Positions 8,770 to 15,210 of a stretch of DNA of 33,925 bases are shown here, piece after piece. Both the position numbers and the translations under genes were made by a program. Numbering within the stretch: position 1 is the first letter of the stretch; every line of letters begins with the position of its first letter. Origin of the DNA: an uncultured Desulfovibrio sp. GTDB lineage: Bacteria; Desulfobacterota; Desulfovibrionia; Desulfovibrionales; Desulfovibrionaceae. Under the pieces are notes generated by a model. It was not told the origin of the DNA, searched no databases, and saw only the letters and a list, made by a program, of their open reading frames with translations. Location: contig NZ_CALVHE010000021.1 of assembly GCF_944327235.1 (NCBI RefSeq), positions 1 to 33,925 of the forward strand, written 5' to 3'.

Positions 8770-8814
8770 ATTCGTAATCAGCAGGCCAAGAGTTCAAGTC
8801 TCTTAGCTGGCTCC
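8770..8814 (+). tRNA. tRNA-Thr(CGT) 3'-half fragment: prophage attachment site
   Basis: The sequence reads as the 3' part of a tRNA: anticodon loop TTCGTAA (anticodon CGT, Thr), stem TCAGC, variable loop, T-stem AAGAG, loop TTCAAGT, CTCTT, acceptor strand AGCTGGC, T and CCA at 8812-8814. The bases before 8770 do not supply the GCTGA stem strand, a D-arm or the expected GCCAGCT acceptor strand, so it is not a whole gene. A 3' tRNA fragment next to prophage genes is the usual scar of integration into a tRNA. The intact copy should be at the other prophage end, left of this window. Confidence 0.75.
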
Positions 8815-8823
8815 AGAGAAAAC

Positions 8824-8860
8824 AAGGACTTACGGGCAATGCCGTAAGTCCTTTTTTGTT
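8824..8860 (+). terminator. Native tRNA-Thr terminator
   Basis: AAGGACTTACGG (8824-8835) and CCGTAAGTCCTT (8842-8853) form a perfect 12-bp stem followed by TTTTGTTTTT. It lies ten bases after the CCA and marks the first host sequence after the attachment site. From here to 9,017 nothing coding is seen. Confidence 0.8.
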
Positions 8861-9017
8861 TTTGGGGACCCAGCGGAAGCAGCTGGGGAAAGAGGCCTTC
8901 TTCCCCCCTAAAAGAGTAATGGATCTTGAGGCTCAAGAAAGGGAGTGGTGCGACTCTTCTTTTTTGTTCCTGAGGATGATGGCTGGCCTTGTGAAGCGGC
9001 GCAGCCCGGATACCATG

Positions 9018-9047
9018 AAAAAAAAGCCGCTCCGTTGCCGGGGCGGC
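9018..9047 (-). terminator. Terminator of the dctPQM operon
   Basis: On the minus strand GCCGCCCC, loop GGCAAC, GGAGCGGC, followed by eight T. The stem has 7 of 8 pairs. It lies 200 bases after the last gene of the leftward TRAP unit; no gene is seen in between. Confidence 0.65.
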
Positions 9048-9246
9048 GTGCATGGTGGAAGGTGAAGGCCTGGGCGTCAGGCACAAGTTTTTGCCGCTAC
9101 GATGTGGTGCTACATGCCATATCGTGGGAATGTGGGGATCCTGCCGCCGGGATTGCCTGCATATCCTCCTTGTGTTGGAGCAGCCCGGCGGCGGCAAGAT
9201 GCGTTGCCGGATGCTACGGAAGGTTGTTGCTCCTTCCCATGTCCCG

Positions 9247-10401
9247 TTACTGATAGCGGGCGGCCAGTTGCTTGAGGGCGTCCGCCATCTCCTGATGCGC
9301 TTCGTACATATCGTCCACGCCGAAGCTCCGATGACGCCAGTGTATGCCGAAGACCTCTTCCACCACCTCGATGCAGTGCGGGGTGGCTGTGGCCGTGCCG
9401 TCATCGGCCGTGGGCTCAAAACCTTCGCAGCGGTTGGCGTCATACATGATTTGCAGCATACGTTCCCGCCCGAGTTCCGGTGGGACCACCACCGCCACGC
9501 CGGAAGCGTCCACCCGTACGGGGCATCCCGCGGGCAGCCCCTGCGGGCCCGGCGCATGGAGGATCTCTCCCGTATCATACAGCATGGCGCGAATGACCTG
9601 CATGGCCGAGGCCGCCACGCATTGCTGATTGACTTCCGACAGCAGGGGCATATGCGCCGGCACTTTCGCCCAGAGGTCGTGAGCGATGTCCAGTTCTTGG
9701 GTGATATCCTTTTTGTCTTCCTCGATTTTTAGATAAAAGGGGATAGTTGGGGCCAGCGCACCTTCCTGAAAGATCTGCATACACATGCAGTGATGGCCTA
9801 CCAGAGTCACGTCCAACGCCTCGGGGGACACATGGCGTTTTTCGGCCACGATGCGCCGAAGTATGGGCTCCAGCAGTGCCACATTGCCGACGCCCACATC
9901 AGGGGCGAGACCGACCTTGCCCAGCATCTCGTGCAGGTAATCCGGCCCGGAGACATTGACGACACGTGCCTGAGGCAATGTCTTGCGTACGGCCCGCATC
10001 AGATTGGTCAGCAATACCCCGTGACCGGGCGCCCAGGGACGCAGGCCGCAGCCTTCGGGCGCACCGTAGTATATCCGACGCGCCAGCGCATGGGGGAGAC
10101 GGTGCAGATGCCACCAGGAGAGCAGGGTGGTAGCGTTGAAAATGATGTCCGGCTGCCAGGTCTCCAGCACTCGCACGATGGCCTCGGGGTGGAGCATGTC
10201 CACCTCCACGGCATCCACCCGGGGGAAGCGCTGGGCCGCCCTTTCAAAGAAGTTGACGGAGATCAGGCTGTTTGCCACCTGTCGCGCATGTTCGCCGCGT
10301 ACATCGCCCACCACCACATGCAGGCCGGGAAGGCGGGCCGCCAGGTGGGCGGCGAAACATCCCACACCGCCCAGACCAAGAATGAGCAGGGTTTTGGCCA
10401 T
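9247..10401 (-). CDS. Saccharopine-dehydrogenase-like NAD(P)-binding oxidoreductase
   Basis: 384 residues from ATG at 10401, which has AAGGAGG six bases upstream. The N-terminus (LLILGLGGVGCFAAHLAARL) is a Rossmann nucleotide-binding loop of GxGxxG type, followed by an acidic strand end (VVVGDVRG). The middle contains VNVSGPDYLHEML and VGVGNVALLEPILRR, reminiscent of malate/lactate-dehydrogenase-type folds. The C-terminal part (GLPAGCPVRVDASGVAVVVP) is shared with uncharacterised saccharopine-dehydrogenase-like proteins. It is the last gene of the dctPQM unit, 112 bases after dctM, across a small CTGCCGG/CCGGCAG hairpin. It probably oxidises or reduces the TRAP substrate or a derivative. The substrate cannot be read from sequence. 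Confidence 0.6.
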   Translation of the reverse strand: MAKTLLILGLGGVGCFAAHLAARLPGLHVVVGDVRGEHARQVANSLISVNFFERAAQRFPRVDAVEVDMLHPEAIVRVLETWQPDIIFNATTLLSWWHLHRLPHALARRIYYGAPEGCGLRPWAPGHGVLLTNLMRAVRKTLPQARVVNVSGPDYLHEMLGKVGLAPDVGVGNVALLEPILRRIVAEKRHVSPEALDVTLVGHHCMCMQIFQEGALAPTIPFYLKIEEDKKDITQELDIAHDLWAKVPAHMPLLSEVNQQCVAASAMQVIRAMLYDTGEILHAPGPQGLPAGCPVRVDASGVAVVVPPELGRERMLQIMYDANRCEGFEPTADDGTATATPHCIEVVEEVFGIHWRHRSFGVDDMYEAHQEMADALKQLAARYQ

Positions 10402-10513
10402 GATTTTCCTCCTTGAGGGGGTTGGATACATCCTGCCGGAGACATTTCCGGCAGATGGCCGCCGGGCCATGACGGCCTGCGCGGGATGCGCAAGCCGCCA
10501 GTGAGCCCGACCC

Positions 10514-11797
10514 TTAGCGCATAAGATTGACCAGGAACAGCGATATCTGGGGGAAGACGGTGACGATGGCCAGCGTCAGGACCTGCACGCCGAGGAACGC
10601 CCACGATTCCCGCATGATGTTGCCGATCTTTTCCTTACAGATGGGAGCGGCTATCCAGAGCTGCGGCCCCATGGGAGGCGTCACTTCGCCGATGATGGCG
10701 CAGAAGACCGCCAGAGCGCCGTACAGGGCGGGATCGATGCCGAGCGTCATGACGCTGGGCAGGAAGAGCGGCAGCACGATGACGACCATGGGAAAGGAGG
10801 AGAAGAAAAAGCCCATGACCAGCAGCAGGGCCTGTACCGCAAAGAGGAAGGCGGTGGGGCCGAGGTGCATGTTGATGACCCACTGGCTGATCATCTGGGG
10901 CAGGCCCACATAGCCGAGGACGCGTCCGAAAAGTTCGCCGCCGATGACGAGGAAATAGATCATGCTGCTCAGACGCACGGTCTCCACGAGCATGTTCAGG
11001 AAGACGCGCCAGGTGATGCCCTTGTAAATGAATACGCCCAGCAACAGAGAATAGATGCAGGCCACGGACGCCGCCTGGGTGGGGCTGAATACCCCGGAAT
11101 AGATGCCGCCCAGTACGATGACGGGCATGAACAGGATGGGCAGGGCCTTGCGGAAGGCCGTCAGGCGTTCGGCCGTGGTGGCCTTCTTTCTGCCGTAGTA
11201 GCCGCGGCGCAGGGAGATGATGACGGTCAGCACGCACATGAGCAGAGCGGCCAGCAGGCCGGGACCCACGCCGGCCGCGAAGAGGTCGGCGATGGAGATG
11301 CGGTTGCTCGCCCCGAAGATGATCATGAAGACGCTGGGCGGGATGACCGCCCCAAGGCCGGCGGAGGTCACGGCAAGGCCCGAGGCAAAGGCCCGGGAAT
11401 AGCCGGAGTCGGCCAGCATGGGTACGAAGATGGTGCCGATGATGGCCAGACAGGCCGTGGCGGAACCGGAAATGGAACCCAGGAAGGCGGCGAATACGCA
11501 GATGGCCACGGCCATGCCGCCGGGCAGATGACCGACCAGATTGCTCATGAAGTCCCGCAGGTGTCCCATGCCTCCGCTGGAAAGAATGGCGTTGCCGGCA
11601 AAGATGAAGAAGGGCATGGCCAGCAGGGGATAGCCGCTGATGGTGGTATAGAAGATTTGCGAAACATTGCCGATGGGAAAGCCCATCGTGTGAATCATGA
11701 TGATGATGGAGCCGATGCTGAAGGTAACGCTCAGCGGCGTGCCTATGAGGAAAAAAAGGACGATCAGCGCCAGGGAAAGAATCGTGATGGTGTCCAT
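10514..11797 (-). CDS. dctM: TRAP transporter large permease, DctM family
   Basis: 427 residues from ATG at 11797 with AAGGAG six bases upstream; upstream in-frame codons lack a site. About twelve hydrophobic segments. Typical DctM motifs are seen: GTPLSVTFSIG near the start, the GSISGSATACLAIIGTIFVP segment, GAVIPPSVFMIIFGA, and GEVTPPMGPQLWIA near the C-terminus. It forms the sodium-coupled permease with DctQ and takes substrate from DctP. It begins 31 bases after dctQ. The gene order P-Q-M is standard. Substrate is likely a small organic acid or sulfonate. Confidence 0.9.
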   Translation of the reverse strand: MDTITILSLALIVLFFLIGTPLSVTFSIGSIIIMIHTMGFPIGNVSQIFYTTISGYPLLAMPFFIFAGNAILSSGGMGHLRDFMSNLVGHLPGGMAVAICVFAAFLGSISGSATACLAIIGTIFVPMLADSGYSRAFASGLAVTSAGLGAVIPPSVFMIIFGASNRISIADLFAAGVGPGLLAALLMCVLTVIISLRRGYYGRKKATTAERLTAFRKALPILFMPVIVLGGIYSGVFSPTQAASVACIYSLLLGVFIYKGITWRVFLNMLVETVRLSSMIYFLVIGGELFGRVLGYVGLPQMISQWVINMHLGPTAFLFAVQALLLVMGFFFSSFPMVVIVLPLFLPSVMTLGIDPALYGALAVFCAIIGEVTPPMGPQLWIAAPICKEKIGNIMRESWAFLGVQVLTLAIVTVFPQISLFLVNLMR

Positions 11798-11828
11798 GCC
11801 GTCTCCTTGTCGATGCTGCGGGCGTGAG

Positions 11829-12341
11829 CTAGTCGTCGTTTCCGGGCTTTCCGTCATAATTGGTGCGCAGCACCCGGCCAAGCTGGATGAGCGCGTACAC
11901 GGTGAACACCGCCATGCCCACGGGGATGCACATTTCCACCAGCCAGCGGGGAACGGGAACGCAGCGGATGATCTTCATGTTGAAGCGCCAGCACTGGCTG
12001 ATGAAGATGATGCCGCTCCAGGTCACCACCACGCCAAAGGCGATGGTGGCAAGGCAGTTGACGATCTCGATGAACTTGCGCGGCTTGCCGTGCACGGCGT
12101 CACGCACCATGTCCACGGAGACATGTTCCCCTTCCAGCAGGATGGGCCCGGCCAGCATCATGACGGCCCAGATGGTGAGCCAGACGGGCAGGTCATACAT
12201 GATGTCGAGGGAAAAATGGAAAACCGTGCGGCAGATGATCTCAGTAAAGTTGATGAGCACTCCCAGAAAAAACACCAGGCCCCAGAACTCCATCCAGCGC
12301 TGCTTGATGCGCTCATAACGTGTCTTCGCGTGTTCGGGCAT
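11829..12341 (-). CDS. dctQ: TRAP transporter small permease, DctQ family
   Basis: 170 residues, start ATG 12341 preceded by GGAGG. Four hydrophobic segments, beginning with WMEFWGLVFFLGVLINFTEI. The typical DctQ region LPVWLTIWAVMMLAGPILLEGEHVSVD is present. It is the small membrane subunit that pairs with DctM. It lies 54 bases after dctP, with a GC-rich hairpin in between that probably lowers its expression relative to the binding protein. Confidence 0.88.
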   Translation of the reverse strand: MPEHAKTRYERIKQRWMEFWGLVFFLGVLINFTEIICRTVFHFSLDIMYDLPVWLTIWAVMMLAGPILLEGEHVSVDMVRDAVHGKPRKFIEIVNCLATIAFGVVVTWSGIIFISQCWRFNMKIIRCVPVPRWLVEMCIPVGMAVFTVYALIQLGRVLRTNYDGKPGNDD

Positions 12342-12361
12342 ATGGCCTCCTCGCCTTGCAT

Positions 12362-12387
12362 GGGGCCGGGAGGCATCCCCCGGCCCC
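12362..12387 (-). other. Intercistronic hairpin between dctP and dctQ
   Basis: GGGGCCGGG and CCCGGCCCC form a 9-bp all-GC stem with an 8-base loop and no T-run. In TRAP and ABC operons such stems after the binding-protein gene stabilise its mRNA and let it be made in excess. Confidence 0.55.
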
Positions 12388-12395
12388 CTCCGGCA

Positions 12396-13421
12396 TTACT
12401 TGCTGTCGCGGATGGCCTTGATCAGCGCGGGATCGGCATCCTTGGTGAACTCTTCGGCGGCCTGGGTCAGCGCCGCATCCCACTCGGCACGGGCTTCGGG
12501 CGTCAACTTGACCAGCTCGGTGTCGGGGTTTTCATCCCACCACTTGAGGATGCGCTTTTCCTCGGCTTCGAACCACTGGTGCACATCGGTGCACTGCACC
12601 ACGAAATTGATGACGTCGCGCTCGGCCTGCGGCAGGCTGTTCCACCATTCCACGTTCACCACGAGCGCCTGCGGGCCGAAGCCGAAGGGGACAGGCAGCA
12701 TGTACCTGGTCTGACGCGGCAGATCGAAGTAGGTATACCCGAAAATATCGTTGGTCAGGCCCTCGATCATGTTGGTTTGGAGGGCGGAGACGACTTCCGT
12801 ATACGGCAGGGCGACGCCCACGAGGCCCAGCTTGTTGAAGGCCACGGCATAGGACTGCTGGCCGGCATAGCGGATCTTCTGGTTCTGCAGGGCCTTGAGC
12901 GTATCGGCCGGGCCGGTCTTGGTCCAAAGGTAGAAATGACCGATGGAGTTGGTCCACTTGAGGATCTTGAAGCCGCAGTTCTTTTCCAGCATCTCCTGCT
13001 TGGCCTTCCACTGCGGGGTATTCATGGCACGCAGGAAATGGGCCATGTCCACGAACATGCCGGGGGTGGTGATGATGCGCCAGTCGGGATCGAACTGTTC
13101 AATGAACTGGGGCAGGGTATAGGTGAACTGCCCGGCGCCGGTGGCCACGGCATTGAGGGCGTCCGCCGGGGACTTCACCACGTCGCCCACCCAGCGCATC
13201 TTGTACTTGCCGCGCAGGGCGGGGTGATTCTGCATGTAAAAATCCAAAGCCCCGTAGTACATCCCCACAGCCTGACCTTCCGCATAGGACGAGGCGGCGC
13301 TGAACGGTTCCGGGAAGAGCAGCTTGACTTCCTGAGGACCGGCCTGGGCCGAACGGGACATGCCGCCAAGCATCAGGGAACAAACAGCAAGTGCGCCTAT
13401 CAGGGTTCGCAGCAACTTCAT
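12396..13421 (-). CDS. dctP: TRAP transporter substrate-binding protein, DctP family
   Basis: 341 residues from ATG at 13421 with AAGGAG upstream; the longer frame to 13496 lacks a site. A signal peptide ends at SRSAQA (about residue 27). DctP features follow: EVKLLFPEPFSAASSY near the N-terminus, the central ALQNQKIRYAGQQSYAVAFN, LGLVGVALPYTEVVSALQTN, and the conserved ALVVNVEWWNSLP helix. It captures the substrate in the periplasm for DctQM. It heads the second leftward unit, behind its own promoter and a terminator that ends the previous unit. Confidence 0.88.
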   Translation of the reverse strand: MKLLRTLIGALAVCSLMLGGMSRSAQAGPQEVKLLFPEPFSAASSYAEGQAVGMYYGALDFYMQNHPALRGKYKMRWVGDVVKSPADALNAVATGAGQFTYTLPQFIEQFDPDWRIITTPGMFVDMAHFLRAMNTPQWKAKQEMLEKNCGFKILKWTNSIGHFYLWTKTGPADTLKALQNQKIRYAGQQSYAVAFNKLGLVGVALPYTEVVSALQTNMIEGLTNDIFGYTYFDLPRQTRYMLPVPFGFGPQALVVNVEWWNSLPQAERDVINFVVQCTDVHQWFEAEEKRILKWWDENPDTELVKLTPEARAEWDAALTQAAEEFTKDADPALIKAIRDSK

Positions 13422-13566
13422 GGGATACTCCTTCGCGTTTCTTGGTTTCCCGGACATGTCCGGAGGCGTTTCGAGTCGTGCTTTTCTTGGCCTCATATTG
13501 CGCGTTTTTTCCTACCAACTCCCTCCGATTTGTTTTATTTAATAGAATTTGTTTCTTATAATGTGA

Positions 13567-13595
13567 ATTTTAGGGGAGAGGTTTTGGGGAGTCAA
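13567..13595 (-). promoter_or_regulatory. Sigma70-type promoter of dctPQM
   Basis: On the minus strand TTGACT (13590-13595), 17 bases, TAAAAT (13567-13572). The -10 overlaps AATTCAC (13563-13569), the same half-site as in the IclR-operon palindrome at 19774-19794. Transcription would start near 13560, about 140 bases before dctP. Confidence 0.55.
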
Positions 13596-13723
13596 GCCTT
13601 TTGTGCGACAGTCGGAAAATTTTTGTGAAAAAAAATACAATTGATTTTCATTGGCAATAATCCTGTGCAAAAGGCAGGAGCGGAATGAAGGTAAACGCAG
13701 GGCCCATGAAAAAAAAGAGGGGA

Positions 13724-13758
13724 CAAAAAAAGGAGGAGCGCCCAAGGGCGCTCCTCCT
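13724..13758 (-). terminator. Terminator after the glycyl-radical operon
   Basis: AGGAGGAGCGCCC and GGGCGCTCCTCCT (13731-13758) form a perfect 13-bp stem with a 2-base loop, and the minus strand continues into seven T. It separates the GRE/binding-protein unit from dctPQM. The rest of the 545-base gap holds the dctP promoter and a decayed repeat element. Confidence 0.85.
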
Positions 13759-13840
13759 GAAAAAAGTGGCGGCAGCGTTACTGGATGGTTGAAAAGGCGA
13801 CCCGTCAAAAGAGAGGAGCCAAGCAAGGCCGCCGGTCCAA

Positions 13841-13970
13841 GCATTTTCAGTTTGAAGTGCTTTGCGCTTCACCGTACTCGCGGAAAAACGAGGCTTTCCG
13901 CGCATTTTGGGCCGGTCGGCGCTGTGCCGTTCGCCTCGCGCTTTACCTTTTTCAATGGCAAAACGCGCTA
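13841..13970. repeat. MITE-like element, copy A (decayed)
   Basis: Begins GCATTTTCAGTTTGAAG and ends GGCAAAACGCGCTA, matching the other copies in the order of its hairpins but with several changes and without the left TAGA end. Its last three bases, CTA, are the TAG stop codon of the binding-protein gene read on the minus strand. Confidence 0.7.
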
Positions 13971-15005
13971 CTCCCCCTTGGGCAGATCGGCGGGCAGGAA
14001 GGTCGCGCGGACCAGCGGAGTGTCTCTCAACTTGCCCGTCTGGCCGCGGCTGAGTTCGCCGGTACGCTCGTGGAAGGCGATGACATCCTCCAGCCAGCGA
14101 TGCAATTCGCCGTCAGAGGAAAGCAGTTCACGCTGGCGCGCAAGGGGATAGAGCGTATGGGTGTCCACATCGCGCATGGCCTGCTCGAGGCTGATATCCT
14201 GTCCGCAGAATTCTTTCTGAAAGCGCTGGTACAGTGCGGCAAGCTCTTCGCGCGGCATGGCCTGCAGGGCTTCCACCGCCTGCAGGTAGCAGGCAAGGAA
14301 GGCCCGCACCTGCGGCCCGGCTTTTTCGGCATAGTCCGTGCGCGCCATCAGGAGGGTGGGCTGCGCGAGGCCGAGGTCCCTGCCGGTCAGCAGGGGGATC
14401 AGCCCGGCCTGTTCGGCCGCGTAGGTCTGCGGCGCCCAGAGGACAGCCATGTCGCCCATGCCGCCGGCCAGTCCCGTGACCGCTTCATCAGGCGGCGTAT
14501 CCAGCAGGGAGACGCTCTCTTCGCTGAGGCCCATCCGGTCCAGCCAGAGCAGCAGAAGCTGGTGGGCGCTTGTGCCGCGCGGACACAGGACGATCTTGCC
14601 CGTCACCAGTCGGGCGTAATCCCGCGCTGAGGGATTGTCGCGAAGCGCAGCCGGCAGAGGGCTGTCCTTGCGCACAAAGACGGCATTGGCGGCGGCTTCG
14701 TCGGAACCGATGCCTACCACGCAGGCCTGCTTGCGGAGCATACCCAGCACGCCGGGCGCGCCGCCCAGTCCGGCAACGTCCCATTTGAGGCTGCTGACGT
14801 TATCCATGAGATATTTTCCCGAAGGATAGAGCTGCATGTCGAGCGTAATGCCCGCAGCCGTGTCCCATTGGCGCACATGGGCGTACCAGGCCGGCAGCGC
14901 CTCGAATTCCGTAAGCCATGCGCTTTTCACCGTTACAGGCTTCGCCTGCGCCGCGCTGGCGATGAGCATCAGGCACATCACTGCCCATAGGATCGTCTTC
15001 TTCAT
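13968..15005 (-). CDS. Orphan periplasmic substrate-binding protein (TauA/SsuA/NMT1-like)
   Basis: 345 residues. Signal peptide MKKTILWAVMCLMLIASAAQA. The mature start TVKSAWLTEFEALPAWYAHV and the LDMQLYPSGKYLMD stretch fit ABC-type binding proteins of the nitrate/sulfonate/taurine class; VVGIGSDEAAANAVFVRKDSP and GDMAVLWAPQTYA are further family-like segments. No ABC permease or ATPase gene is in the window. It is plainly homologous to the equally long protein at 25659-26696. Start ATG 15005 has GGAGGG seven bases upstream. It follows the radical enzyme after 202 bases occupied by a repeat element, and its stop codon TAG is formed by the end of another. It probably binds the operon's substrate; how it hands it on is unclear. 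Confidence 0.75.
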   Translation of the reverse strand: MKKTILWAVMCLMLIASAAQAKPVTVKSAWLTEFEALPAWYAHVRQWDTAAGITLDMQLYPSGKYLMDNVSSLKWDVAGLGGAPGVLGMLRKQACVVGIGSDEAAANAVFVRKDSPLPAALRDNPSARDYARLVTGKIVLCPRGTSAHQLLLLWLDRMGLSEESVSLLDTPPDEAVTGLAGGMGDMAVLWAPQTYAAEQAGLIPLLTGRDLGLAQPTLLMARTDYAEKAGPQVRAFLACYLQAVEALQAMPREELAALYQRFQKEFCGQDISLEQAMRDVDTHTLYPLARQRELLSSDGELHRWLEDVIAFHERTGELSRGQTGKLRDTPLVRATFLPADLPKGE

Positions 15006-15063
15006 GTTTGCATCCCTCCGGGAGAGGGGCCGGAGCCTCCGTGCTCCGGCCCCTGTGGCACAT

Positions 15064-15210
15064 TAGAGCATTTTCAGTTTGAAACGCTTCGCGTTCCAAA
15101 CCATACGGCCTGTCGTTTCGCGGAAAAATGCGGTTTTTCCGCCCACTTTGGGCCGGGCGGCGCTGTGCCGCCGCCTCGCATTTTGCCTTTTTCAAAGGCA
15201 AAATGCTCTA
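15064..15210. repeat. MITE-like element, copy B
   Basis: 147 bp, from TAGAGCATTTTCAG to GGCAAAATGCTCTA. The ends are an 11-bp inverted repeat (TAGAGCATTTT). The internal hairpins are near-perfect: a GTTTGAAACGC-type stem at the left, GGCGGC/GCCGCC, and TTTTGCCTTT/AAAGGCAAAA at the right. Its end provides the TAG stop of the glycyl-radical enzyme gene. TA at both ends suggests TA target duplication. Confidence 0.8.

Noticed and set aside
8741..8814. A complete tRNA gene
   Set aside because: Only the part from the anticodon loop to CCA fits; there is no D-arm, 5' anticodon strand or matching 5' acceptor strand.
13482..13497. A possible sigma54 promoter (TTGGCCTCATATTGCG)
   Set aside because: The spacing is one base short and it points away from the dctP operon.
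11697..13628. 643-codon + strand frame opposite dctPQ
   Set aside because: Shadow of the TRAP genes; His/Gly/Asp-rich translation with no domain.
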